Shown piece after piece: positions 39,991 through 50,377 of a stretch of 64,000 bases of DNA (position 1 is the stretch's first letter; every line of letters begins with the position of its first letter). Source of the stretch: Planomicrobium stackebrandtii. GTDB taxonomy: Bacteria; Bacillota; Bacilli; Bacillales_A; Planococcaceae. The stretch covers positions 1 to 64,000 of the forward strand of contig NZ_JAUSWB010000008.1 in the NCBI RefSeq assembly GCF_030814955.1, read 5' to 3'. The notes beneath the pieces are model-generated. The model had not been told where the DNA came from. It ran no database searches and saw nothing but the letters and a program-made list of their open reading frames with translations. A program made the position numbers and the translations under genes.

Positions 39991-40190
39991 TCGTATACAT
40001 GGTAGAGCATCAGCTCATGGATCATCGTTTTGATGGTCTCTTCGTCTTGAGGAGACTTTGAGTTCCATATGATGCTGCCATCCGGATGGTACTCTCCGGT
40101 AATCCGTTCGTTTTTGTAAAAGAAGGAAATGTTCCATCCCGGCAGTTGATGATTTTCGAACATCGGCTTGAATTTAAAATGCTGAAGCAT
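39987..40190 (-). CDS. yheE: YheE family protein (DUF5342)
   Basis: 67 residues, close in length to B. subtilis YheE. Reads MLQHFKFKPMFENHQLPGWNISFFYK...GEYHPDGSIIW..., a small soluble protein of unknown function. AAGGGGGAA precedes the ATG. Gene position between bmrD and yheB also fits. B. subtilis has the spore-coat-associated yheD and yheC next to it; here they are absent. Confidence 0.85.
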   Translation of the reverse strand: MLQHFKFKPMFENHQLPGWNISFFYKNERITGEYHPDGSIIWNSKSPQDEETIKTMIHELMLYHVYD

Positions 40191-40262
40191 GCAGATTCCC
40201 CCTTGCTTTACTCCTTACATTATAGAGGATAGTGAGCAATAGAAAAAGAATAAAAGAAAAGA

Positions 40263-41414
40263 GTGGAAAATGTGAACTTACTGGGAACTTTAGCGTTTAT
40301 GGCAATTATCGGAGCTTTGATTGGTGGAGTAACCAACCACTTGGCCATTAAAATGCTTTTTTGGCCATACGAAGCCAAATATATCGGGAAATGGCGAATG
40401 CCTTTCACACCAGGTTTGATTCCAAAACGGCGCAATGAATTGTCAACGCAGCTTGGACGGACGGTGGTTGAACATTTGTTGACACCGGAAACGTTCAAGA
40501 AACGCTTTTTCAATGAAGAAATGCATATGAAAATTCAAAAATGGCTAAATCGGCAATTGAGCAAGCATGTGTTTGAATCATCAAAATCATTTAATGACTG
40601 GCTCCTTTCAGCTGGACAAACCGGAGTGGACCGTAGGATAGAGGCAAAACTGGACGATTTGGTTGATCTTCAGAAAGATTCGCTTCAGGCATACATCGAA
40701 GGAAAGACCATACGTGAATTGATGCCTGAGAATTGGAAAGCTGAAACAGAAACAAAATTATTTGAAGGCGTTCAATATGCTCTCGACCGGGGCACCGATT
40801 ATTTTGACTCTCCTCATGGCAGACAAACGATCAAATCTTTGCTCGATGAATTTTTTGAGTCGCGCGGACGTTTCGGCCACATGCTTCACTCACTGCTGGG
40901 AGAGTCCAAGCCGTTGGTTGACCGCATACAGCCTGAAATCATCAAGTTTTTAAATTCTCCCCGCACTTTTGAACTGGTCGGAACGCTGGCATACAGCGAA
41001 TGGGAAAAAGTTCAGGACCGCAGAGTTGACGAACTTCTGCAAGAATTTGACTTTGAATCGGCCCTTGCGGCAGTCAAGCAGCACATCAGGGAAAAAGCTG
41101 CGGTCTCCAGCCGTTTAAACTCAACACTTGCAGAGACTTGGCCTGGAGGGTTAGAATGGACAAGTATCAATATAACCCCGCTTGTTACTGATTTTGTCTT
41201 TGAGCAAGGGGAGTTGAAACTGGAAGAAACTATATCAAAAATTGATATGGAAACGATGGTAAAAGAGCAAGTGGATTCTTTGCCGCTCAGCAGAATTGAA
41301 GAATTGATGCTTGGGATATCACGGAGAGAATTTAAAATGATCACGGTATTGGGGGCTCTTCTTGGCGGTATTATCGGAATCGTGCAAGGATTGATCGTCA
41401 CATTACTGAATTAA
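40263..41414 (+). CDS. yheB: YheB, DUF445 family membrane protein
   Basis: 383 residues. Membrane segments at both ends (about 5-28 and 357-380) with a long, mostly helical soluble middle; N-terminal signature GALIGGVTNHLAIKMLFWPYEAKYIG...PFTPGLIPKRRNELSTQLG is typical of DUF445. Function unknown. The start is uncertain between GTG 40263 and GTG 40272; the RBS AAGAGTGG fits either poorly. yheA follows 21 nt later. Confidence 0.9.
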   Translation: MENVNLLGTLAFMAIIGALIGGVTNHLAIKMLFWPYEAKYIGKWRMPFTPGLIPKRRNELSTQLGRTVVEHLLTPETFKKRFFNEEMHMKIQKWLNRQLSKHVFESSKSFNDWLLSAGQTGVDRRIEAKLDDLVDLQKDSLQAYIEGKTIRELMPENWKAETETKLFEGVQYALDRGTDYFDSPHGRQTIKSLLDEFFESRGRFGHMLHSLLGESKPLVDRIQPEIIKFLNSPRTFELVGTLAYSEWEKVQDRRVDELLQEFDFESALAAVKQHIREKAAVSSRLNSTLAETWPGGLEWTSINITPLVTDFVFEQGELKLEETISKIDMETMVKEQVDSLPLSRIEELMLGISRREFKMITVLGALLGGIIGIVQGLIVTLLN

Positions 41415-41435
41415 TCAAAGAGGAGAATGATGAAA

Positions 41436-41783
41436 ATGGCAGTAAACATCTACGACGATATCAACAAATTGGAAAGCACGTTCCGCTCGACAGACGAGTT
41501 CAAGAAATTGGAAGAGGCTGTGGCACAAGTGACTTCAGACAACGAAGCAAATGAATTGTTCAAGAGCTTCCGCGATTTGCAGATATCTCTTCAGCAAAAG
41601 CAGACACAAGGTGAAGAAATCACTGAAGAAGAAATGATGAACGCTCAAAGCACTGCGCAAGCAGCTCAGCAAAACGAAAAAATCCTGGCAATGCTTGAAG
41701 CAGAAATGGGATTGAGCCAAATGATCGAAGAAGTAAATCGCGTCTTGATCAAACCTGTGCAATCTTTATACGAAAGCATGTAA
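41436..41783 (+). CDS. yheA: YheA, YlbF/YmcA family protein
   Basis: 115 residues, all helical, MAVNIYDDINKLESTFRSTDEFKKL...; the family (DUF964) includes YlbF and YmcA, which control RNase Y and competence/biofilm development. YheA's own role is unclear. The start at 41436 matches B. subtilis YheA and lies after GAGGAGA; two ATGs just upstream are too near the RBS. Confidence 0.9.
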   Translation: MAVNIYDDINKLESTFRSTDEFKKLEEAVAQVTSDNEANELFKSFRDLQISLQQKQTQGEEITEEEMMNAQSTAQAAQQNEKILAMLEAEMGLSQMIEEVNRVLIKPVQSLYESM

Positions 41784-41806
41784 TTTTTTCGAAATAAAGG
41801 AATTAA

Positions 41807-41871
41807 AGAGAGGCATCCCGAATATGTAAAGGTGAATGACAATTCATTTTTACGAAGGGGTGTCTTTTTTT
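41807..41871 (+). promoter_or_regulatory. Terminator-like hairpin that buries the enoyl-CoA hydratase RBS
   Basis: A two-part hairpin: AGAGGCATCCC (41809-41819) pairs with GGGGTGTCTTT (41857-41867), and GTAAAGGTGAAT (41826-41837) pairs with ATTCATTTTTAC (41842-41853), loop GACA. A T-run follows and the ATG of the next gene comes at once (41872). The SD GAAGGGGTG (41854-41862) is in the 3' arm. It is probably the yheB-yheA terminator and would also hide this RBS in read-through RNA. Confidence 0.7.
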
Positions 41872-42651
41872 ATGTATGAGACGATTGAATTGACGAAACA
41901 AGGACGAATTGGCCAGTTGGTGTTGAACCGGCCGAAATCGATGAACGCCATGAATGGAACGATGATGAAAGAATTGGCGGATTGCTTTGAATCCCTGCTT
42001 CAGGACAGCACAGTACAAGTGTTGATCATCCGCGGGGAAGGACGAGCGTTTTCTGCCGGCGGAGACATCAAGGAAATGATGGATCCGGAAAATCCAATGA
42101 ATATCGAATTGGTCATGCAAGACGTCAGCCGGTTGGCAAAAGCGCTTTACACGCTGCCTCAAATCACAATTGCAGCAATTCACGGGGCATCGGCAGGTTT
42201 GGGTTTCAGCATGGCGCTGGCTTGCGATCATGTTATTGCCGAAGAAAACAGCAAGTTGGCGATGAATTTCATCGGCATCGGACTGGTGCCGGATGGTGGC
42301 GGCCATTTCTTCATGAAAGAACGTGTTGGTGTGCCAAAAGCCCAGCAGATTATCTGGGCAGGACAGACCTTAAAAGCGCATGATGCACTCGCTAAAGGCC
42401 TAATCGAAGAAGTGACCGCTGAAGGGCGCGGCCTTGAACAAGCAGAAGCTTACGCCGCAGAAACGATCGCGTCACCGGTCAGTGCCAAACTGGCATCCAA
42501 GCATATCCTTCATCAGTTGAAGATCCATGAATTGGAGCAGGTGCTGGAGATGGAAGCGGCAGCGCAAGCAGCGATGCGGAAATCGGCCGATCATTTGGAA
42601 GGCATACAGGCATTTGTCGAGAAGCGCAAACCTGAATTCAAAGGGAATTAA
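41872..42651 (+). CDS. Enoyl-CoA hydratase/isomerase (YhaR-like)
   Basis: 259 residues, crotonase fold. Oxyanion-hole pieces are visible (GRAFSAGGDIKEM and HGASAGLGFSMALACD). The catalytic glutamate positions are partly replaced (GIGLVPDGGGHFFMKERVG), so isomerase or hydratase activity cannot be separated. The position next to yhaQP fits B. subtilis yhaR. Start at 41872 directly after a terminator-like hairpin containing the RBS; a longer frame from 41836 would run through that hairpin and is not supported. Confidence 0.9.
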   Translation: MYETIELTKQGRIGQLVLNRPKSMNAMNGTMMKELADCFESLLQDSTVQVLIIRGEGRAFSAGGDIKEMMDPENPMNIELVMQDVSRLAKALYTLPQITIAAIHGASAGLGFSMALACDHVIAEENSKLAMNFIGIGLVPDGGGHFFMKERVGVPKAQQIIWAGQTLKAHDALAKGLIEEVTAEGRGLEQAEAYAAETIASPVSAKLASKHILHQLKIHELEQVLEMEAAAQAAMRKSADHLEGIQAFVEKRKPEFKGN

Positions 42652-42689
42652 AAAGCATGGCGGGAAATTTTTCCGCCATGCTTTTTTTT
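42651..42689. terminator. Bidirectional terminator
   Basis: A 13-bp stem AAAAGCATGGCGG / CCGCCATGCTTTT with a T-run, between the convergent hydratase and YhzD-like genes. Confidence 0.92.
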
Positions 42690-42693
42690 GCTC

Positions 42694-42879
42694 TTATGAA
42701 TGGAAAAGCAGAAGTTTACCGGCAGGTGACGCCAGGCGATGCGTTTGTTTAAGCAATTCTTTTTCTTCCAGGATGGCTTGCCCTTTGCCGCGTGCCTCTT
42801 CGTCTGTTTCGGCCGTAAATGTTTCGTCCAATATCTGTTTCCCCGTTTTTTCGAATGCGGTCAGTTTGTAGGTTCTCAT
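42694..42879 (-). CDS. YhzD-like small protein
   Basis: 61 residues: MRTYKLTAFEKTGKQILDETF and a C-terminal THRLASPAGKLLLFHS. Length and ending match the YhzD-like family of Bacillales, found in the same genomic place. Function unknown. AGAAGGGA lies upstream of the ATG. Confidence 0.8.
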   Translation of the reverse strand: MRTYKLTAFEKTGKQILDETFTAETDEEARGKGQAILEEKELLKQTHRLASPAGKLLLFHS

Positions 42880-43006
42880 GGAGATTCAATCCCTTCTGAA
42901 TGGATATTCATTTTAAGTATAAAGGGTTTCTTTTGAAAAGTCCTGCAATTTTTGAAACATTTTGGCAGATGCATCGTAGTAAGTAGAAAGAGAGGGGCGA
43001 GCGGAA

Positions 43007-43906
43007 ATGGCGTTGCATGTTGAACAAGTAACAAAAAAGTTTGGTGATTTTACTGCGGTGGACAATCTTTCCATGTCGATCGAAGAAGGCGGGATGCACG
43101 GATTTCTTGGGGCGAATGGCGCCGGCAAGACAACGACGTTCCGAATGATCCTGGGACTGCTGGATCCGACTCATGGGACGGTACGTTGGAAAGGCAAGCC
43201 CATTACCTATTCTAATAGTCCGGAAATTGGCTATCTGCCGGAAGAGCGCGGCCTTTATCCGAAAATGAAAGTGGAAGAACAGCTGGTGTATTTGGCTCAG
43301 TTGCGCAAGATGTCGAAGGCGGACGCCAAACGCGAAACGGCTGCCTGGCTGGAGCGCTTTGAAGTCCCGCATTACGGACAGAAAAAAGTGGAGGAGTTGT
43401 CAAAAGGCAATCAGCAAAAAATTCAATTGATTGCATCGCTGTTGCATAAACCCTCACTGCTCATATTGGATGAACCTTTTTCGGGGCTCGATCCGGTCAA
43501 TGTGGAAATGCTGAAACGAGCCATTCTGGATTTTCAGAAGCAAGGGGCCACCATCGTCTTTTCCAGTCACCGGATGGATCATGTCGAAGAATTATGCGAC
43601 GACATGAGCATTTTAGACCGCGGCAAAGTAGTGGCCGGCGGTTCAATCAAAAAAGTGAAGCGGTCATTCGGCAAGCTGAAAGTCCGTTTGAACATGGACG
43701 CCGACCTCAGCGGTTTGAGTAAGATCTCAGGTGTCGAAAATTTTACCAAAACCAAAGACGGCGCCTTGTTCCAGATTGCCGATGAAGACGTGGCACAAGT
43801 CTTGTTGGCTAACGCGATGAATCTCGGGACGCTTCGCCATTTTGCAGTAGAAGAACCTTCTTTGGAAGAAATTTTCATTGCGAAAGTGGGTAAAAATCAT
43901 GCATAG
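43007..43906 (+). CDS. yhaQ: ABC transporter ATP-binding protein, YhaQ
   Basis: 299 residues. Walker A GANGAGKTT, signature LSKGNQQKIQ, Walker B LLILDEPFSGLD, and a C-terminal DUF4162-like tail (from about 215) of the NatA type. Together with the next membrane protein it forms an ABC-2 exporter (B. subtilis YhaQP is a Na+-export type candidate). GAGAGGGG lies upstream of ATG 43007. Confidence 0.93.
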   Translation: MALHVEQVTKKFGDFTAVDNLSMSIEEGGMHGFLGANGAGKTTTFRMILGLLDPTHGTVRWKGKPITYSNSPEIGYLPEERGLYPKMKVEEQLVYLAQLRKMSKADAKRETAAWLERFEVPHYGQKKVEELSKGNQQKIQLIASLLHKPSLLILDEPFSGLDPVNVEMLKRAILDFQKQGATIVFSSHRMDHVEELCDDMSILDRGKVVAGGSIKKVKRSFGKLKVRLNMDADLSGLSKISGVENFTKTKDGALFQIADEDVAQVLLANAMNLGTLRHFAVEEPSLEEIFIAKVGKNHA

Positions 43907-45149
43907 TTTCTGGATTATTTTCAAGCAAGCATTTTTGACTAAGGCAAGAACAAAATCATTTATTATCACAACACTGGTTGTGGTTGCCTCCTTTTTTCTG
44001 TTGGCGAACATACCGAACATCATTGCTGCTTTTGAAGGCGATGAAGCTGAAGAAAATGTGCTGCATGTGTTGGATGAAACTGCAGGGCTTGTGCCGGAAC
44101 TGCAAACCCAATTTGATTTGATGGACAGCGGCATTGAAGTTGTACCTACCTACTTGACTGAAGAAGAACTTCAGGAAAGTATTTCAGAAGGGACAATTGA
44201 TGATTATTTGGTGTTAACACAAAATGGACAACTGGGAGCCCGCTACATTTCAGAGTCTGCCAATGAAATGGGAAGCGGCATCGAAATTGAAACTGCGGTT
44301 CAGGCCCTACATACAGCATTAACAGCGGAATCGCTTGGTTTGGATGATAGCCAGGTTGGCCAATTATTTATGCCAGTGGAATTTGAACGGCAGGCCATTT
44401 CCGAATCTTCAAAATCTCAGGAAGAGCTGAGCCAGGCAAGAGGGCTTGTCTATGTGCTCATCATGCTCATCTATGTGGCCGTGATTTACTATCCGAACAT
44501 GATTGCAATGGAAGTGGCAACCGAGAAATCTTCCCGCGTCATGGAGATTCTGATCTCCAGTGTGTCTCCGGTTAAGCACATGTTCGCAAAAATTTTAGGC
44601 ATTGGCACCTTGGGGATTTTGCAGATGATGATTTTCGGTTTGGGTGGCTATTTTGCCATTCAAACGGCTGGAACGGATCTGACAGAAGGCTTTTTCAGCG
44701 TCATGGGCTTTTCTGAAGTGAAAATCAGCCTATTCCTATTTGCCATTCTCTTTTTCCTGTTGGACTATTTTCTCTATGCGGTGCTGGCAGCATTGCTCGG
44801 GTCATTGGTCAGCCGGACGGAAGATGTGCAGCAATTGATGCTGCCGATGATGATTTTGATCATTATCGGATCGCTTATTGCATTTTCCGGAATCTCGATA
44901 CCGGAAGCCGGCTATGTTACGGTGTCATCCTTTATTCCGTTTTTTGCCCCGTTAGTAATGTTCCTGCGTGTCGGCATGCTGGATCTGCCGCTGTGGGAAC
45001 CGTTATTGTCTATCGGAATCATGCTGGTGACCATTGGCATATTGGGATGGTTCGGTGCACGCGTCTACCGCGGCGGCGTGCTGATGTACGGCTCGTCCCA
45101 GTCGCTGAAGGATATCCGCAAGGCGATTCGGTTAGGGAATAATAAGTAG
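43899..45149 (+). CDS. yhaP: ABC-2 type permease, YhaP
   Basis: 416 residues. One N-terminal membrane segment, an extracellular domain of about 150 residues (about 45-185), then five more segments (from LVYVLIMLIYVAVIYYPNMIAME). NatB/YhaP-type permease. ATG 43899 overlaps the end of yhaQ by 8 nt; a TTG in-frame start at 43878 is less likely. Confidence 0.92.
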   Translation: MHSFWIIFKQAFLTKARTKSFIITTLVVVASFFLLANIPNIIAAFEGDEAEENVLHVLDETAGLVPELQTQFDLMDSGIEVVPTYLTEEELQESISEGTIDDYLVLTQNGQLGARYISESANEMGSGIEIETAVQALHTALTAESLGLDDSQVGQLFMPVEFERQAISESSKSQEELSQARGLVYVLIMLIYVAVIYYPNMIAMEVATEKSSRVMEILISSVSPVKHMFAKILGIGTLGILQMMIFGLGGYFAIQTAGTDLTEGFFSVMGFSEVKISLFLFAILFFLLDYFLYAVLAALLGSLVSRTEDVQQLMLPMMILIIIGSLIAFSGISIPEAGYVTVSSFIPFFAPLVMFLRVGMLDLPLWEPLLSIGIMLVTIGILGWFGARVYRGGVLMYGSSQSLKDIRKAIRLGNNK

Positions 45150-45280
45150 TTGAGAGTTTGTACCGATATAAGAAACCTACTCTTTTATGGATCACTCGCT
45201 TAGCATAGGCGCATCCGGCAGTTATGCCCAAAGCAAACAAAGCGATTTATAAAGATGGACTTTTTGGTAGAACATAAGAG

Positions 45281-45318
45281 AACTGTATGCAGGAAGTTTC
45301 TTGCAAACAGTTTTTTTT
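45281..45318 (+). terminator. Terminator of yhaQ-yhaP
   Basis: Stem AACTGT / ACAGTT with an inner TGCAGGA / TCTTGCA-type pairing, followed by eight Ts. The 130 nt between yhaP and this hairpin show no other feature. Confidence 0.75.
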
Positions 45319-45374
45319 ATGGGATTTCCATGGTAAAATAAGAACAAATATTCGGTCTTTAAAAGGGGTTAATT

Positions 45375-46592
45375 ATGGAATCGATTCGATTTATCCACAC
45401 TGCAGATTTGCATTTGGGAAGTCCATTTATCGGCATGAAGGGCTTGAGGAAAGAACATTGGAAAAAGCTCAAAGACAGCACTTTGGATGCTTTTGATCGG
45501 CTCGTTCAGTATGCGCTCGATGAGAAGCCTGATTTTGTGCTGATTGTCGGAGACATCTACGATGGAGAAGACCGCAGCATCCGAGCGCAAGCCCGTTTTC
45601 AGCAGGGGATGCAGCAGCTTTGGGAGCAAAGGATCCCAGTGATAATAAGCTACGGCAACCACGACCACTTGGGCGGCAAGTGGACGCGCTTTGAACTGCC
45701 GAAGAATGTCCATGCGTTTGATGATTCAGTTTCTCAGTTTAAACTGGAAACTGCCGGCGGTCCGGTTGTTTTTACCGGCTTCAGCTATGGCAAACGCCAT
45801 GTCAGCGAATCGATGGTTGAACAGTATCCGACAGCGCAAAGTGCAGAAGGATATCAGATTGGCTTGTTGCACGGCAGCCTGGAAGGCGATTCGACACACG
45901 CCGTCTACGCGCCGTTCAAAAGGGAACAGCTGCTCAGCAAACAGTATGATTATTGGGCGCTTGGCCATATTCATAAACGCCAGGAACTCCATCGGGAGCC
46001 GTCAATTATCTACCCGGGCAATATTCAAGGCCGCCACCGAAAGGAATCGGGTGCAAAAGGCTTTTATGATGTGACCTTATCAAAGCGGGAGACTCTCCTG
46101 GAATTCATACCGACATCAGTCGTCCAATTTGATCAAGTAGCGATTGCCATCAAGGGAATTCTCCATATGAATGAATTGCTTGATGCCTGCCGAAGGGAGC
46201 TTGGCCGTTTAGGGCAAGCAACAGGGATGGCGATAGTTGACATAGTGTTTACCGAACTGGATGCGGAAAGTTTCCAGCTCTTAGCCGAAATTCCGGAAAG
46301 TGAACTGCTGGAAACGCTGCAGGAAGAGATGGATGCGCTGGATCATTTTATCTGGATCCAGCACATAGACTTTCAGCGGGCAGACACTGGGGCGGAGCTT
46401 TCTCCGCTCGGGGCAGCGCTGGTTCAGACAATGGATGGCTGGAGCACAGAAGAATGGAAGGCGGTACTGAAGGATTTATACAGGCATCCGAAAAGCAGCC
46501 GCTTTTTAGAATCTTTGGAAGACCATTCTGTCGCCGATCTTCAGCTGGCAGCCGCCGAAAAAATTCAACGCAGCATGCAGGCAGGGGAGTGA
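45375..46592 (+). CDS. yhaO: SbcD-like DNA repair exonuclease subunit, YhaO
   Basis: 405 residues, calcineurin-like phosphoesterase: DLHLG, GDIYDGEDR, GNHDHLGG, then HGSLEGD and GHIHKRQ. The metal ligands of an Mre11/SbcD nuclease are complete. It pairs with YhaN (SbcC-like) 5 nt downstream; Mre11-Rad50-type complexes act on DNA ends. AAAAGGGG precedes the ATG. Confidence 0.94.
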   Translation: MESIRFIHTADLHLGSPFIGMKGLRKEHWKKLKDSTLDAFDRLVQYALDEKPDFVLIVGDIYDGEDRSIRAQARFQQGMQQLWEQRIPVIISYGNHDHLGGKWTRFELPKNVHAFDDSVSQFKLETAGGPVVFTGFSYGKRHVSESMVEQYPTAQSAEGYQIGLLHGSLEGDSTHAVYAPFKREQLLSKQYDYWALGHIHKRQELHREPSIIYPGNIQGRHRKESGAKGFYDVTLSKRETLLEFIPTSVVQFDQVAIAIKGILHMNELLDACRRELGRLGQATGMAIVDIVFTELDAESFQLLAEIPESELLETLQEEMDALDHFIWIQHIDFQRADTGAELSPLGAALVQTMDGWSTEEWKAVLKDLYRHPKSSRFLESLEDHSVADLQLAAAEKIQRSMQAGE

Positions 46593-46596
46593 CGGA

Positions 46597-49440
46597 ATGA
46601 AAATCGAAAAACTGGTCATTTACGGTTTTGGCAGGCATGAAAATCGGACAATCGATCTGACAGACCAAATGGCACTGTTTTATGGTCCGAATGAAGCCGG
46701 GAAAACAACCATGCAGCAATTTATCATTCAAATTCTGTTTGGCTTTCCGTCGCGCAACCAAACTCAATTATTGCGTTATGAACCGAAAACTGGCGGGAAA
46801 TATGGCGGCCAACTCCATATTTCCGATCCGGTTTATGGAAAACTGGTGGTGGAGCGGGTAAAAGGGAAATCTTCTGGAGATGTCACAATCTTTTTCGAAG
46901 ACGGCAGAAGAGGATCAGAAACTGATCTGAAGCAGCTGCTCCGCAATTATGACCGCGCCTCTTTCGAAGCTGTTTTTTCATTTTCCATTCATGAACTGCA
47001 GGGGCTGGAAGGGTTGAGTGAAACAGAGCTGAGCCGCACCCTTCTCGCTTCCGGAACGACCGGCATTGATGCCGTGACACGTCTGGAAAGCCGGCTGGAA
47101 AAGGAAATGGCGGTGCTCTTCAAAAAAAACGGCCGCAATCCGGAAATTAATGTTTTGGCTGATGAACTCCGCGCCATTGAAGGTGAATTGAAAGAGTACC
47201 GGCAGCGGACCGAGTTATATGGCCCTTATCTAGAACGGCTGCGGGAAATTGAACAGCGTTTAACCGCAATTGAAGCTGAAGAAACGGCAACAGACCAAAA
47301 ACTGAAACAACTTGGCAAATGGCAGCAGGCGGCACCATTACTGGCTGACAAAAAGACGGTGACAGAGCAGATTAAAGCAATAGGGCTTGTTCAATTTCCG
47401 TTGGATGGCAAAAGGCAGATGGACCGGTTGGTGGATAAGCTGTCAGAAACAAAAGCCAGTGCGGAGCATTTGCTCAACCAGCAAAACAGTTTGCCTGAAT
47501 TAGACGCTGGAGGATCTGTTGCGGCTTTTGAGAACCTGTTGAACCGCGAATCGGACTGGCATCAGCTGAGGCTGCAGCTGGAACAGAAGCGCAATGAGCA
47601 TGCAGAGCTGTCAGAGGATCGCCAAACGACCTTATCGCTGCTTGGGCTGTCTGAACAGCAAGCGCTGGCTATGGATGTCTCATTGAGCAATGAAGAGCAG
47701 TTGGTTAACAAGCTGAAGGACTTGGACGTGGAAGAAGAAGAACAGCGCTTCCGACTGCGCAAGCTGCAGGAAGAAAAAAACAAACTGGCCCAAACAGAAA
47801 TGCAATTGACATCATTTCTGGCTGGTGAGCCTTCCGGGAAAGAACGCTTGGCTGCGGAACAGTGGCCGGCCATTTCGGCTAAGTTGGCAGAAGCTAAAGC
47901 AGCGTCGAAGTTTCAGACTGCGAACAGTGGAAACAGCCAGCTCGTTAACACTATCTTGATTGCTATGGGTGTGTTCGTGGCAGCTTATGGATTTATTCAA
48001 TCCTTCGTCTTATTGATGGTGCTGGGGGCTGCAGCAATCGGAACGGGCGTCTGGCTGTTCTTGAAAATGCCAAAACCCGCAGAGCTGTCAGCGGAATACC
48101 AGAGGACCTTAAAAGAGTACGCTGGAAAAGAAAGCAGCTACGACGCGATATCGAAAAAAGTCGCAGAGTTTGACCATCAGTTGGACAGCTTGATGGCTCA
48201 GCGGGATGCCATTAAAAAGAACATTGCCATTTATTCATTTGAAAAACCTGCTCTTCCCGCAAAAGCCGCCTATCAGCAGCAGCTGCAGAAGATTGGCCTT
48301 CAGCCAGAATCAAGCCGGACAATGGTTTTGGAGCTGTTTGAAAAACTTCGGAAAGTGCAAAGCATCCATTCACGGCTGGAGCGGATCTTCAGTGAAATTC
48401 GGGTGTTGGAAGATCGGCAGAAAGATTGGCTTGTTAAAGCGCAAGCGGCATGCGGCAAGGAACTGGCAGCCGGTGAGCTGATGCCGGCTTTACGTACAGA
48501 ACTGTCACAGCGCAAACGACAGCAGGAACAATGGCAGAAAATGAAGGAAAAAAGAGCAGGGCTGCTGCAGGAAAGTGGGCGTTTGGCTGTTTACCGGGAT
48601 CAGCTTGAAAAAGAGCAGCTAGCGCTGGTGGAGCATGCCGGTGCGGAAGATGTCTTTGCCTTTTATCAGACAGCGGATGAATGGGAGCGCAAACAGCAGC
48701 TGGAAAGAAAGCTTGCACTCATTGACGGACAATTGGAATCTATCGGAGAGATTGGCCTGCCGGAGAGCTGGCAGCTTGATGATGCTGAGCAGGCAGTAGA
48801 GAGCTGCTTGCTCCAATTGGCCCGCTGCAAGACAGAGCGAAATGGACTGCTGGCTGAACAGGCGGACAAGCAGCAGCTGACCCGTTTGTTACTGTCGGAT
48901 ACTTCTTACGAAGAAAAACAGCAGGAGTTTGAAGAGAAAAAAGCGGAGTTCACGGAGTTGGCCCGCCAATGGTCTGTCAGCAAAGCCATTGTGGAAGCAA
49001 TCAACCAGACAATGAATGAATTGAAGGACAAGAAATTGCCCGCAGTACTGGACAATGCACAGCTTTATTTCAACCGATTGACAGGCGGTGCCTACAAAGG
49101 GTTGGCCATGAGTATGGACGGCTATTTTGAAGCGGAAAGGCAGGACGGCAGCTATTTCCGAATTGCTGAACTCAGTCAGGCGACGAAAGAACAGGCTTAT
49201 CTGGCATTGAGGCTGTCTTTGGCCAAATCGATGAGGAACAGCCATCCATTTCCCATTATTATAGATGATGCTTTTGTCCATTTTGATCGCAGTCGGCTGC
49301 AGCAAATGATAAACTTAGTGACAGAGCTGCAAAAAGAGCATCAGTTCATTTATTTCACTTGCCACGAAAGCATGCAGCAGGCTTGGCCTAATGCGCAGAT
49401 CATCAAGGTGGCCAATACCGAAAGGAGCGTTCATTCATGA
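46597..49440 (+). CDS. yhaN: SbcC/Rad50-like ATPase, YhaN
   Basis: 947 residues. N-terminal Walker [10 protein letters not shown] (about 29-37), long coiled coils, and C-terminal [21 protein letters not shown] signature and [11 protein letters not shown] Walker B. Unusually for an SbcC-like protein, the middle has two hydrophobic segments (about residues 450-490, [16 protein letters not shown] and [18 protein letters not shown]), suggesting membrane attachment. This is known in YhaN proteins. It overlaps yhaM by 4 nt. Confidence 0.94.
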   Translation: MKIEKLVIYGFGRHENRTIDLTDQMALFYGPNEAGKTTMQQFIIQILFGFPSRNQTQLLRYEPKTGGKYGGQLHISDPVYGKLVVERVKGKSSGDVTIFFEDGRRGSETDLKQLLRNYDRASFEAVFSFSIHELQGLEGLSETELSRTLLASGTTGIDAVTRLESRLEKEMAVLFKKNGRNPEINVLADELRAIEGELKEYRQRTELYGPYLERLREIEQRLTAIEAEETATDQKLKQLGKWQQAAPLLADKKTVTEQIKAIGLVQFPLDGKRQMDRLVDKLSETKASAEHLLNQQNSLPELDAGGSVAAFENLLNRESDWHQLRLQLEQKRNEHAELSEDRQTTLSLLGLSEQQALAMDVSLSNEEQLVNKLKDLDVEEEEQRFRLRKLQEEKNKLAQTEMQLTSFLAGEPSGKERLAAEQWPAISAKLAEAKAASKFQTANSGNSQLVNTILIAMGVFVAAYGFIQSFVLLMVLGAAAIGTGVWLFLKMPKPAELSAEYQRTLKEYAGKESSYDAISKKVAEFDHQLDSLMAQRDAIKKNIAIYSFEKPALPAKAAYQQQLQKIGLQPESSRTMVLELFEKLRKVQSIHSRLERIFSEIRVLEDRQKDWLVKAQAACGKELAAGELMPALRTELSQRKRQQEQWQKMKEKRAGLLQESGRLAVYRDQLEKEQLALVEHAGAEDVFAFYQTADEWERKQQLERKLALIDGQLESIGEIGLPESWQLDDAEQAVESCLLQLARCKTERNGLLAEQADKQQLTRLLLSDTSYEEKQQEFEEKKAEFTELARQWSVSKAIVEAINQTMNELKDKKLPAVLDNAQLYFNRLTGGAYKGLAMSMDGYFEAERQDGSYFRIAELSQATKEQAYLALRLSLAKSMRNSHPFPIIIDDAFVHFDRSRLQQMINLVTELQKEHQFIYFTCHESMQQAWPNAQIIKVANTERSVHS

Positions 49441-50375
49441 CTAAAGGCATCACACAGCGTGCAGTTGGAGAAACCGTCGATGAATTCCTGCTGATCAAGC
49501 AGTCGGTCAAAGGCGTGACAACTACCGGAAACCCGTTTATATCATTGGTGTTGCAGGACAAGAGCGGCGACATCGAAGCAAAATTATGGGATACAAAAGA
49601 CGAGCAGGAAAAAATATTTGCAGCAGAAACAATTGTCCGTGTTGGTGGAGAAATCCACAACTACAGAGGTAAAAACCAATTGCGCATCAAAAGCATCCGG
49701 CCGGCAAAACCTGAAGAAAACCAATCCATTTCAGATTTGATGCCATCGTCAGAAAAATCAACGGATGAATTGCTCGAAGAAGTGATGAAATATCTATTTG
49801 AAATGGAAAATCCGCAAATTCAACGTATTACCCGTTTCATGCTGAAAAAATATCAGCAGCAATTCCTGACATTTCCGGCAGCGACGCGCAATCACCATGA
49901 TTATGTATCAGGTTTAGCCGATCATGTCGTGTCCATGCTTAAGTTAGGCAAGGCACTGGTCGAAATCTATCCTGGATTGAACAAGGATTTGCTGTTTGCA
50001 GGAATCATCCTGCACGACATCGGCAAAGTGATCGAACTTTCGGGACCGATTGCCACTACGTACACCGTAGAGGGCAATTTGATCGGCCATATTTCCATTA
50101 TGGTAACGGAAGTGGCGAAAGCTGCGGAAGAGCTGGAGATTGAAGGGGAAGAAGTAATGCTGCTGCAGCATATCATCCTTTCGCATCATGGCAAGGAAGA
50201 GTGGGGCAGCCCTAAAAAGCCAATGCTCAAAGAAGCCGAAATTCTGCACTATATCGACAACATCGATGCCAAAATGATGATGTTGGACCGCGTCCTTGGA
50301 AAAACCAAGGAAGGCGAGTTTTCAGAACGTGTCTTCGCGTTGGATAATCGCTCATTCTACAAACCGAAAATTTGA
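49437..50375 (+). CDS. yhaM: 3'-5' exoribonuclease YhaM
   Basis: 312 residues: N-terminal OB-fold (about 15-95, [18 protein letters not shown]) and C-terminal HD domain with metal ligands in [22 protein letters not shown] and HHIILSHHG. YhaM degrades RNA, and can act on ssDNA, with Mn2+ or Co2+. Start overlaps the yhaN stop (ATGA), and a strong terminator follows. Confidence 0.96.
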   Translation: MTKGITQRAVGETVDEFLLIKQSVKGVTTTGNPFISLVLQDKSGDIEAKLWDTKDEQEKIFAAETIVRVGGEIHNYRGKNQLRIKSIRPAKPEENQSISDLMPSSEKSTDELLEEVMKYLFEMENPQIQRITRFMLKKYQQQFLTFPAATRNHHDYVSGLADHVVSMLKLGKALVEIYPGLNKDLLFAGIILHDIGKVIELSGPIATTYTVEGNLIGHISIMVTEVAKAAEELEIEGEEVMLLQHIILSHHGKEEWGSPKKPMLKEAEILHYIDNIDAKMMMLDRVLGKTKEGEFSERVFALDNRSFYKPKI

Positions 50376-50377
50376 TG

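Noticed and set aside
20531-45220. Shared GCGCATCCGGCA word at about 20536 and 45208
   Set aside because: Only 12 nt match and the flanks differ, so it cannot be separated from chance.
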